Below are positions 55,135 through 64,000 of a stretch of DNA of 64,000 nucleotides, piece by piece. The notes beneath the pieces are model-generated. The model was not told where the DNA came from and did not search any database. It was given only the letters and a program-made list of their open reading frames with translations. The DNA comes from Cristatella mucedo. Lineage: Eukaryota > Bryozoa > Phylactolaemata > Cristatellidae. The DNA lies in NCBI GenBank assembly GCA_009760855.2, contig WPIO01000336.1, positions 17,284-81,283 on the forward strand, read 5' to 3'. Made by a program: the position numbers and the translations under genes. The number at the start of each line of letters is the position of its first letter. The first letter of the stretch is position 1.

Positions 55135-56488
55135 GCCTAGGAAAAGCTGACTACATGGCTCACATCAACTTTGTCAAGCTTAGCTTGAGGCCGCAATGTC
55201 AAGTTTACCCGGTCCAGGGGTCTACCAATTGAGGTTCTGATTCCTTTCTGATTCCAAGTACGACAAAGCTGCGTGACTATGTCAGTAACCCAGTTATAGT
55301 TTAAACCAAAATTAAAAGAATTTTGTGTTTGCCGAAATAGTATTGCTTACTCCCTCTTGTCTGCATTCTTCCTCGTGTAATATACAGCCCTTGAAAGCAC
55401 TAGACAGCTAATGGAGAACTTGAAAATTAGGATTATCAGGGAGCGTTTAGTCAAGAGTAACGCAACAGCATCATATTAAACCAATATTCTCCCTGAGACA
55501 ATGAAATCTATGATTATCCCCATTTCTTGCAGACCCGTCAATATGAGACCCAATCGTACGTTGTGATGTCACAATAGAGACTTCTTTTGAAGTCCTGTCA
55601 GTGGACATAAATACTTCAGTTGCTAACTGTAAGCAAGACTGCTACTTCGGGTTGTAAGTATGCCTTTAAATTTACAAAAGTGCGGCTTATACAATGAAAT
55701 TGTGAAGTGAAATTAGTATGGAAGCGGCTTTAGAATGACACGTGTGGTACATCAATCTACTCATCTACAATTACTTCCATTTGTAGGATCATAACTATGC
55801 TAGCTATTTTGAGTACTGCCACGACGAGTGTCAATAATATTATTGCGACAAACGATTTGCGGCGATTTCTTTACTTAAGTCAATGGTACGTTCATGCGTC
55901 CAAGAGCGAGAACAAACGGATACTTATAACAATGAGATAGAAGTTTTAATGAAACTATTATTTATTGCAAAGAGATAATGTGTGTACTTCAAATTGATTA
56001 GGCTTTGAGAAATTTTTTAAGTCCCAAGAATTCCGGAGAGAGCGAGTGACGTGGGCCCGCTAATTCCAATGAGTGAGTTTATGCGGTACCTACAACATGG
56101 CTAAATCTGTTATTTATGGCAGTCGCGGAGTTTTATTGGAGGAAATATTGCTTTTTTCGATGACAAAGACCCTCAGGGAAAAGAGCTGCAGTCAAACAAA
56201 ATCATTGCTTCGTTTACTGTGTACTTTAACGTTGTGAGTATAAACTTGTGTATATCTTTTTAATTGCGAAATATTTCTATGGTAAACGTGCTAAGCAGTG
56301 AAGTCTCAGTGAAGTTCAAGAGCTATTCATAGGTCGATGGAGGCAGTAGCGTGAGATGTGAGCGAACCGTGGCGCTTCAGAGAGCTTCAGCGTTTACCGT
56401 ATTAGTACGATAAGTAATCCGACGGCAAACGTTTGAACTCCAGAGAGGGCATATATACATATTCGTAGGTATACCTCGCTGACTGAGC
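55135..56488. other. No gene recognised
   Basis: Host sequence without supported exons or repeats. Confidence 0.35.
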
Positions 56489-57050
56489 GGTAATAATAAT
56501 AATAATAATTCACTTGATAAAGCGCCCTCAGAGAACTTAATCTCTCTTTAGGCGCTTTACATTTGCTGTAAAGTGAAATGCAATTGAATGGTAAGTAAAA
56601 TCATGCTTGAAAAAACAAACGAAATGAATAATATGGTTAGGGGTGACATGCACAGGGTCTGCATGCAGATGTGGTTAGTGGCAGCATGCACAGTGTCAGC
56701 ATGCACAGTGTCAGCACGCGTAAGCACATGAAGGACAAACAACATGAATAACATGGTTAGGGGTGACATGCACAGGGTCAGCATGCAAATGTGGTTAGTG
56801 GCAGCATGCACAGTGTCAGCACGCATCAGCACATGAAGCGCGAATCACAGGGACTTACTAAAGGCTGTCCTAAATAGGTGTGTTTTTAAGTTCTTTTTTA
56901 AATGTGGTCAAGTCAGGGGATGTTCTGATGCAAGTCGGGAGGGAGTTCCAGGCTTTGGGAGCATACGAACTAAATGCACGGTCTCCAAAGGATTTGAGGT
57001 TTGTACGAGGTATCAGTAGGCTGTTGGATTCCGAAAAGCGGTAGATCTTA
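56489..57050 (-). mobile_element. LINE-A 3' end with duplicated 3' UTR block
   Basis: It starts with (AAT)n and CACTTGATAAAGCGCCCTCA. The ACATGGTTAGGGGTGACATG block occurs twice in tandem (around 56632 and 56752), as in the copy at position 1. It ends near TTGGATTCCGAAAAGCGG. Confidence 0.88.
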
Positions 57051-58069
57051 GGGCTGTCGACTCAAGTGCTGCACCCTCAGCGTGAAAAAAGGATCGCACG
57101 CATTGTGTAGCCAAAGGAGTACTGCACACAACGCATAATTTGCACGGCTTTAAGGAGCCATTAATATCAATCAAAGCAAAGATGGAGTCACTTAAATAGT
57201 TTATGTGGTGCGGTCCAAATAATGCTGCAGTCGAGGTGGAGGATAAGGCGAAGATAGAAGCGTAGACGGATCATCCTGCTGAGAGGACGTTGAATCCAAA
57301 TAAAATTGCGATATCTTTTTTCGTTAAAAATTAAAATGTATTACTGAAAATGATGATACATTTGTTTAGACCCTCAGATAACTGAATCTCTTTTTAGGCT
57401 AATGCTTCTTAATCATTTCAGGAGGCAAAAATTGCTTCACAATGATCACCTACAGCTAAACACTTGGTGCGATCAATTTACTTTTTAATTTTAGGGATAG
57501 TACAGCAAGCATTTACGTTAACATCATAAAGACGCCAGAATTGGAAAGATCTGTGCTGTTTTATAAGCTTGCCGGAATCTAAGTGATGCGAATTTTGCAT
57601 ATTGATTATCTAAGAGAAAGTAACAGGATGAGGTACGGAGAATATTTTCCAGTGGTACTTAAATACGACAAATTATTTTAATGAATTTACTTGTACGTAA
57701 CTATTGCCAAATTCAAGTTAATTACCAGTATCAATATAAGAGCTCCTCGTAGGAAGAGTAAATTCTGTCAGGCGATATTATGTAGCAACTGTTAAGCTCC
57801 TTGCTTCATCGCAGCATTCCTTTCTAGAAAAACAAATGCATCTCAAAGATGTTTATTTAAAAAATATTATTTTTATAATTTAGTATATATTCAGCATGTT
57901 ATTTATCAACCGGGCTATACAGTACCCATGAAACTTAATTGACATAGCATTTGCCTTTAGGCATTCATCGATACTCGCTCAAAGTCAGTACATTGCTTAA
58001 GTTTTATCTGCGTCACCGTATACCACTGGTAGTTTATTAATAAGCTGGTTCTATTGTGAATATTTGCAG
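57051..58069. other. No gene recognised; LINE tail scrap near 57360-57400
   Basis: A TTTGTTTAGACCCTCAGATA then ACTGAATCTCTTTTTAGGC word is a retroposon tail scrap. Otherwise nothing supported. Confidence 0.3.
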
Positions 58070-58160
58070 CCGACGTCCTGGCATGTCGAGGAGCTTCAAC
58101 GTTGGCTCCGCTACGGACCGGGACTCTGAAAGAACGTGGCACAAGTCAGTTTTTACTCAC
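58070..58160 (+). CDS. Candidate exon upstream of the membrane-protein gene
   Basis: A 91-nt stretch is bounded by TTTGCAG and CAC|GTAAGTA. One frame is open and contains MSRSFNVGSATDRDSERTWH. Its phase does not match the next recognised exon (59815), so it is either 5' UTR of that gene or belongs to another gene. Confidence 0.35.
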
Positions 58161-58224
58161 GTAAGTATTAAAAGTATTTTCAGACATCTTTCCTGTTATG
58201 GTTTATAAGCGCAACTGCGTAATA

Positions 58225-58390
58225 GTGCGAAGCTGGTTTGGTCTAGCAGTTAAGGTGCTCGCCCCGACCAAGGTCTGACTGAGGTCGTGGGCTCGAGCCC
58301 CAAGGCATATGTGAAGCGCCTGAATAGAGATTAAGTTCCCTTGGGGCGCTATATACAAATGAATTATATTTAAATGAATTATATTAAGCA
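58225..58390 (+). mobile_element. SINE-1 copy
   Basis: It has GGTTTGGTCTAGCAGTTAAG, GTGCTCGCCCCGACC, the B box GGGCTCGAGCCCC, the tail GTGAAGCGCCTGAATAGAGA, and GGGGCGCTATATACAAATGA. Confidence 0.9.
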
Positions 58391-58621
58391 GCATACAATA
58401 TTTTTTCGTGCTGGGCTGACAACCCATCCAAAAATGGGCTTAGTCCCTAAAGGTGCTATGATGCGAAGCAAAAACTAATTAAGCCAAAATACCGAATAGA
58501 GGTTCACAAAGCGATAAATTAGTTTACTTTCGGATGTCACGTCAATGGTACAATTTCCTAGTCAGAGCTTGAGTGTGCTGACCGAGTTATGCGCATTAAG
58601 CTTTACAGCAAACATATAAGG

Positions 58622-58959
58622 CCATTATAGTTAGTATTGAACTATCAGTGCGCATACTTTGCCCATCCAAAAAGTCCGCTTGCAGCCACACAAGAGACTG
58701 CGTAGGCGGCGAACGATTTCACGATTTCTAAATCACGAGATTCGCATAGGCATTCGCATTGCGCATTGCGCCTAATTAAGTTAAGTTAAGTCGCCTAGTT
58801 AATCGTGCAGCTTTGAACTGCAGTTGTATTATTATATTATTCATTTCGTTTGCTTTTCAAGCATGATTTTACTTACCATTCAATTGCATTTCACTTTACA
58901 GCAAATGTAAAGCGCATAGAGAGAGATTAAGTTCTCTGAGGGCGCTTTATCAAGTGAAA

Positions 58960-58990
<31 letters not shown>

Positions 58991-59165
58991 GTTAGTACTG
59001 AACTATCAGTACGCATATTTTGCCCATCCAAAAAATCCGCTTTTGTGGTGCAGCTACACAAGAGACTGCGTAGGCGGCGAACGATTTCTTCCTAAATCAC
59101 GAGATAGCAGTCGCTTAATCAGTTAGTCATGCAGCTTTGGAATTGAACTGGAATTGTAGTCTGTC
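58622..59165 (+). repeat. Local tandem duplication split by a LINE-A tail
   Basis: ATAGTTAGTATTGAACTATC, GCCCATCCAAAAAGTCCGCT and GAGACTGCGTAGGCGGCGAA at 58625-58710 recur at 58987-59080 as ATAGTTAGTACTGAACTATC, GCCCATCCAAAAAATCCGCT and GAGACTGCGTAGGCGGCGAA. The LINE-A tail (58836-58990) lies between the copies. Confidence 0.85.
58836..58990 (+). mobile_element. LINE-A 3' end, very short
   Basis: It reads TTTGCTTTTCAAGCATGATT, AAGCGCATAGAGAGAGATTA and GGGCGCTTTATCAAGTGAAA, then (TTA)n. Only the last ~155 bases of the element. Confidence 0.88.
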
Positions 59166-59814
59166 AATTCGAAAAAGAGTTTTAGAATTAATTTTTTCCA
59201 CAAGAATTTGAACTTCAATATAAATTTCATACGGATGAAAACCTTTTCCTATGCAAAATTAAGTTAGTAAACAAGCTGCATACTTTTAAATGGAAGTAGG
59301 AGCAAATGCAGGATCGCATGCAGGGTGTAGGACCGCTTGCAGGAACTAGGATGGACAGCACTAACAGGATACGTGCAATAAATAGTAGAACAGCATGCAG
59401 GACAACATCGTTTACAGTTTTAAAATTACTGCTGGGCATTTTCCCGAGGTCGGAGTACACATGGTTCCATTAAATGACGTTAAGTACAGCTGCCAAGTGA
59501 ATGCCAAATAAAATAAATTCAATATCAGCTCCGTCTTTCGATTTGCTGTGCAAATAATCTAGTCACTATTGTAGAGCCGCGGTCAAAAAAATATTGTCAT
59601 AGGATTCATTGCGATAGCCCTCGACTTCGTTTCATCGAGACTGGTTACACTATCGACAAGACAAAGTCGACCTTGGTCAGGATATTTTGGTTTGGGATTG
59701 GCAGCTGGAGTCTTCGTAAGGTTTTTCTTCATTTTTCTATTAGGTAAAATATCGAGAAACTCTGTTAAAAAAAACAGGCGGAGAATCTTAGGAGAATCCA
59801 TATGCATTTTTCAG
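59166..59814. other. No gene recognised, probably upstream intron or UTR
   Basis: Host sequence before the first supported exon of the membrane-protein gene. Confidence 0.3.
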
Positions 59815-62800
59815 ATCGTTTTAAAAATTGTCTCCCTCCTCCCTCCATGCGAAGAAAAGGAGACTCAGTCATCAGGTGAGTGAAAACAGGCTTACTTTTA
59901 CACTCAATTCTCTTTCGAAGTAAAGCTGTTATCAAGGTTAAATTTATTAGCAATAAGAATTAATAGCTCCTCAGGAATGTATTACTTCTAAATTGGCAAT
60001 GCAATCAATAATTTGACACCAATTCTTTCATCATCTAATGCTTTAGGCGAAATCGGCAGCCAATTATTTGGCTTCTAAAAATAAATTGAGATCCATCTTG
60101 AGGTCTCCGTTTAGACGTCACATCAAGGCATGGCTAATAACGCAGCCGTGCAGTGAACTACAATATTAATCTCTTGAATTGTAGGACAATTTGCGAATTG
60201 ATCTTACTGAATAAACAAACAATCGCTCTGTATTACATTTTTTGAAACGGAGTGAATGGGTACTTTCCCTAAGCAAAATACGATTGGCATCATTTTGCTA
60301 ATGTTTAATCGGAACTAAGATTGCCTGTCGGAACTAGGAACACATGCGGAACGCAGGAACCGCGAGCAATAACTGCGATTGCTTATGCCAATAGCCTCTA
60401 TCACTGTCCTAATGCGATTGAGCGCTTCGCTTTAGCGACATATGAGCGATGCTAACTGTTAAAATTTCTTTTTATATTCCAAGACCCCAGCCAGTCTCAA
60501 CCACTCTTACCTAGCCTTAATATTAAAAAAACTTGAAACTTAAAAACTCCAATTTGCGTGGGAGGTATCTTTTGACAGAAAGAATAATTCTAAAAAAAGA
60601 TCAATCCGACATAATCATTACGAAATGCATTTTGTTTTTCTAGATTAAGCGAAGGGTTAACCTTAAATCCTTTAGAGATCGTGAATTTAGTTCGTATGCT
60701 CCCAAAGCCTGGAACTCCTTCCCGACCTGCGTCAGAACATTCCCTGACCTGACCACATTTAAAAGGAACCTAAAAACACACCTATTTAGGACAGCATTTA
60801 GTGGGTCCCTGTGATTCGTCCTTGATGTGCTTATGCGTGCTGACACTGTGTATGCTGACACTGTGCATGCTGCCACTAACCACATTTGCATGCTGACCCT
60901 GTGCATGTCACCCCTAACCATATTGTTCATTTTGTTTGTTTTTCAAGCATGATTTTACTTACCATTCAATTGCATTTCCCTTTGCAGCAAATGTAAAGCG
61001 CCTAGAAAGAGATTTAAGTACTCTGAGGGCGCTTCATCAAGTTTAATATTATTACATTATTATTATTATTAAAGGTTAGGCGCAGTGTCACAGTGCCACT
61101 ATCTTTAATTTCATTGAGAAAGAGCAAAGTAGTAGAATAATTAAAAAAAAAGTCCGTTATATATTAGCCTTTTCATGGTTATCCCTTTCATTATGTCACT
61201 AGTTCTCACAAACCAAAGTTTTTATTAATTGATAATGCTCAATATTGATTTTTTAATTGAATGATAAGCTCAAAATTATATTCAATATCACATACAGGAG
61301 TTTTCCGAATTGAATTTCAGTTTTGTACTTGCTCTGGGATGTGGGATCAGCATAATCTCTGCCAAAATCTTAGTTTAAATTTGTCATGCTTATCCTTTCC
61401 ATAAAGTTTGATTAATTGCGTACACTATTATTTACTTTAAATAGGGCTCAGTGTTATTCGACAGCGGCAAGGTTTCCATTGAGCGAAATGAGCAGCGTGC
61501 GCATCGTATATATAACCTCGTTATAACTTACCTAAGCTGCGTCTGCTTTGTTCTTGTAGAGCATCCGAAATTTGCTGGCGCTTGGAGTTATTTCCATCCT
61601 GCTATCTATAGTCCTCGAAGTTCGATGCATTATCGAGCTACTTGAAACAAGTAGCTGCAAGTACTTAAGTTCATTGTTTGGAGAAGTGTCAAACCCTCCA
61701 GAGCGTGGTTGTGACGAAGTAAGTGGTCGATTACGTACGGCTCCATTAATTATGATTTAAGTGAACAAGCTTGTCTGTATATTGTATTTTAAGAGTAATA
61801 ATAACAATAATAATAATAATGTAGCCGATCTACAGGGGTCATAGGCTAGTTCCCGCCAACCCCTGCCATACTCCGGCCACGCTGCCGCTCGCCATGCCGC
61901 TGAGCTTGGGTTAGACGAGCGGCCATCAGGTTAGACCTCTTTATAATATCGCATGCACCAACAACAGAGGATTAACTAAACAAGTCTACAGCGAGTGTCC
62001 TATACAAAGTACACTATAGTCGAAAAGACGCAAGACGACGAAGCAAGCGCGAACAAACGCGTTAGTCGGTCAGTCGGCTTCTGCAGTCCCGACGTTGTAC
62101 CGACTATGAATCCAACAGTACGAGCGTACACCTAAAGGATCCGGCTGGCTGATTAACTGCTTGGCTAGTCGGAGTCGCCGTCCACCACAGTCAAGAGCTT
62201 CCGACGAAAGATGCTAACACACGGGGGTCACGAACAAGTCGTTCAACTTCTCTTACCCAAGAGCCCCGGTGACCTCACGTCACCACACATCCGGCCATGC
62301 CGTCGGTCCGACCCCGGCCTAGCCGGTGACCCTTACCCACCTTACAGCCGTCCGGTCCCTGCCAACTGAACCTAGCCTGGGTACAATTATGTGCTTGATA
62401 AAGCACCCTCAGAGAACTTAATCTCTTTCTGGGTGCTTTACATTTGCTCCAAAGGAAACACGATCGGATGGTTAGTCGTAACACGTTCGGTAAACAACAT
62501 GAATAACATGGTTAGGGATGACACGAACAGGGTCAGCATGCAAGCGTGGTTAGTGGCAACATGCAACAGTGTCAGCACGCATAACCACATGAAGGATGAA
62601 TCACGGGGACTCACTATGCTTTCATAAATATGTGCGTTTTTAATTTCTTTTTAAATCTGGTCAAGTCGGGGGGATGTCGCGACCGAGGTCGAGAGTGAGT
62701 TCCAGGTTTTGGGAGCATACAAACTAAAGGAACGGTCTCCAAAGGATTTGAGGTTTGTTCGAGGTAAACAGTTAGATTCCGAAAAGCGGGTGTTAGCCTG

Positions 62801-63981
62801 GTTGGGAAGTAGATCTAATATTTAGGCTGGGGCCAAAGAATGAAGGGACCTAAAAGTGAGCAACCTTAAAGTCGATGCGTTGCTTGACTGAGTTATAATT
62901 TAGAAAAAAAGCGTTATCTCCTTCACAAATCTGGTATTTATCCCTTGTGCGTAATTGATTAATCAATGAGTAAACAAATATTGCCGCGTACAGGCAAGAA
63001 CGCCGACGACTGTTATGAAAACGCGGCAATATTTATGCACTGACGTATGGTAAGTTATTTGACGGTAGAAGGTACAGGAAGCTCAAGAGCGGTTTTAAAT
63101 GACTCAATCGTGGTTTCAAGTGCAAGTACGAACGCTCCCGGCAATCTGCATAATATTAGCTGAGCTGTGACACATGAAAGAGATGTGGTCAGTTAATCAA
63201 CTATTACAAATTTCTGTTGTATTCTTTCCATAATCATAGGCTCGATTATCTTTAATTTATTAATGCAGTTGCAGCGGCAGCAGCGGTAGCAGAAGGATGG
63301 CAAGATTACTCCGTGCTGCGAATTGATTTTTATACAATGAATTCCTCTGCAAGAAAGAAAGTCTCCAATTTTAAGCATTGTGTACACAGAGCTTGTCCGT
63401 GTTTTACTTTCAAAGTTTGTGGCCGTAATACATATTCTTCCGATCTAAATTATGGAAAATAAAATAAGAGATTTATCAATTAGACGCAAATGATGTACGA
63501 CCTATGCTTGCACAAGAAAGTTTAATCCGTCCCACGTCTGAACTGGATTAAAGATATGATAAAAAATTGAGAAATTGCAGATTGATACGAGAACTAGCGC
63601 TGAAATGTAATCACGAGCCTCTTGGCTTTTTGCCAACTCGGACTCATTGCCACTCAAATGTGGTAAAGCTGAAATTTGAATGACTAACAATTACGCGAGC
63701 ACGCACCAAGCAAAGCTTAGTAGCATTTCATTGGTTCGCGCTTTTAAGGCTCTTCATGTCTTCATTCTTAATGCTCTTCAAGTCCCACAAACCGAGCATG
63801 AGATGCTTGCGGTAAGATTCTAAAATTATGAAAATTAATATGCGTTTCTCATTTTTAGACAGCGGTCATGGCATGGAGGGTCGTCGAGTTCATGTTGGCT
63901 TCCATTACTGGTATTGAAATTTTACTGGGCATTCCTTTTCTTACTTTCTTATGCATCGCACGTAAAGGAATCGCCATCAGA
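59815..63981 (+). CDS. Multi-exon small membrane protein, 3' end beyond the window
   Basis: Five exons fit one reading frame: 59815-59875 (possible start ATG at 59847, MRRKGDSVI), 61445-61505, 61560-61718, 63749-63811 and 63859-63981. All have AG/GT borders, and the last three are exact codon multiples. The 54-bp intron 61506-61559 is unusually short. Exon 3 has a transmembrane helix (NLLALGVISILLSIVLEVRC) then a Cys-containing segment (LETSSCKYLSSLFGEVSNPP). The last exon has AWRVVEFMLASITGIEILLG, then IPFLTFLCIARKG, another membrane helix with a basic end. The layout resembles small tetraspan proteins such as MS4A/CD20-like, which is inference only. LINE-A and LTR copies lie in its introns. 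Confidence 0.5.
60655..61072 (+). mobile_element. LINE-A 3' end
   Basis: It has CCCAAAGCCTGGAACTCCTT, the 3' UTR words, AAGCGCCTAGAAAGAGATTT and an (ATT)n tail. It lies in an intron of the membrane-protein gene. Confidence 0.88.
61820..62385 (+). mobile_element. Solo LTR, family TGTA...TACA (copy 3), internally deleted
   Basis: It starts TGTAGCCGATCTACAGGGGT and ends CCTAGCCTGGGTACA. It is 566 bp, lacking about 140 bp present in the other two copies. It inserted into the AAT tail of the adjoining LINE-A. Flanks ATAA/ATTA match at three of four bases. Confidence 0.85.
62386..62891 (-). mobile_element. LINE-A 3' part
   Basis: It reads GTGCTTGATAAAGCACCCTC, ACATGGTTAGGGATGACACG, GGTCTCCAAAGGATTTGAGG, then GATGCGTTGCTTGACTGAG, minus-strand LINE-A. 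Its (AAT)n tail lies on the other side of the LTR. Confidence 0.85.
62892..63748. other. Intron of the membrane-protein gene, nothing else recognised
   Basis: AT-rich host sequence between exons 3 and 4. A small CAGCGGCAGCAGCGGTAGCAG stretch lies near 63272 with no gene support. Confidence 0.35.
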
Positions 63982-64000
63982 GTAAGTAACTGAATTGGCT

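Overview
The window is invertebrate metazoan nuclear DNA. It has spliced genes with GT-AG introns, several LINE and tRNA-derived SINE families, solo LTRs, a hAT transposon, a diverged satellite array and long microsatellites. I cannot name the species. No bacterial operon structure and no rRNA or tRNA genes were seen.

Layout. 0-2.2 kb holds a LINE and a GT repeat. 2.2-10.1 kb is one copy of a segmental duplication whose other copy lies at 43.3-50.7 kb in the same orientation. Each copy carries a two-exon gene encoding an isolated TAZ1-type zinc domain of the CBP/p300 family. 10.7-13.0 kb is an array of diverged ~174 bp units. 14.2-15.35 and 35.4-36.8 kb are inverted, LTR-like arms carrying long CT/GA tracts. 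15.5-16.2, 39.3-40.1 and 61.8-62.4 kb are three solo LTRs of one family (TGTA...TACA), two of them with exact 4-bp target duplications.

16.8-34.9 kb is an AT-rich remnant of a Maverick/Polinton (adintovirus-type) element. It contains pieces of protein-primed DNA polymerase B, a retroviral-type integrase, an A32-like packaging ATPase, an adenain-like protease, a YqaJ-like nuclease, a PLA2-like capsid-associated protein and an HNH-AP2 endonuclease. It also has at least four genes with phage tail-fibre-type repeats. I could not recognise a major capsid protein. Nearly every gene is broken by stops or frameshifts, so this copy is dead. A hAT transposon sits inside the polymerase gene, a LINE 3' end sits inside the hAT, and a truncated SINE sits inside the integrase gene. 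Many of the element's genes share a TATA(G)A-like box directly against the start codon, and two divergent pairs have start codons only 9 and 13 bp apart.

36.8-64 kb is host DNA crowded with LINE 3' ends. At 59.8-64 kb there is a phase-consistent multi-exon host gene for a small membrane protein that runs off the right edge.
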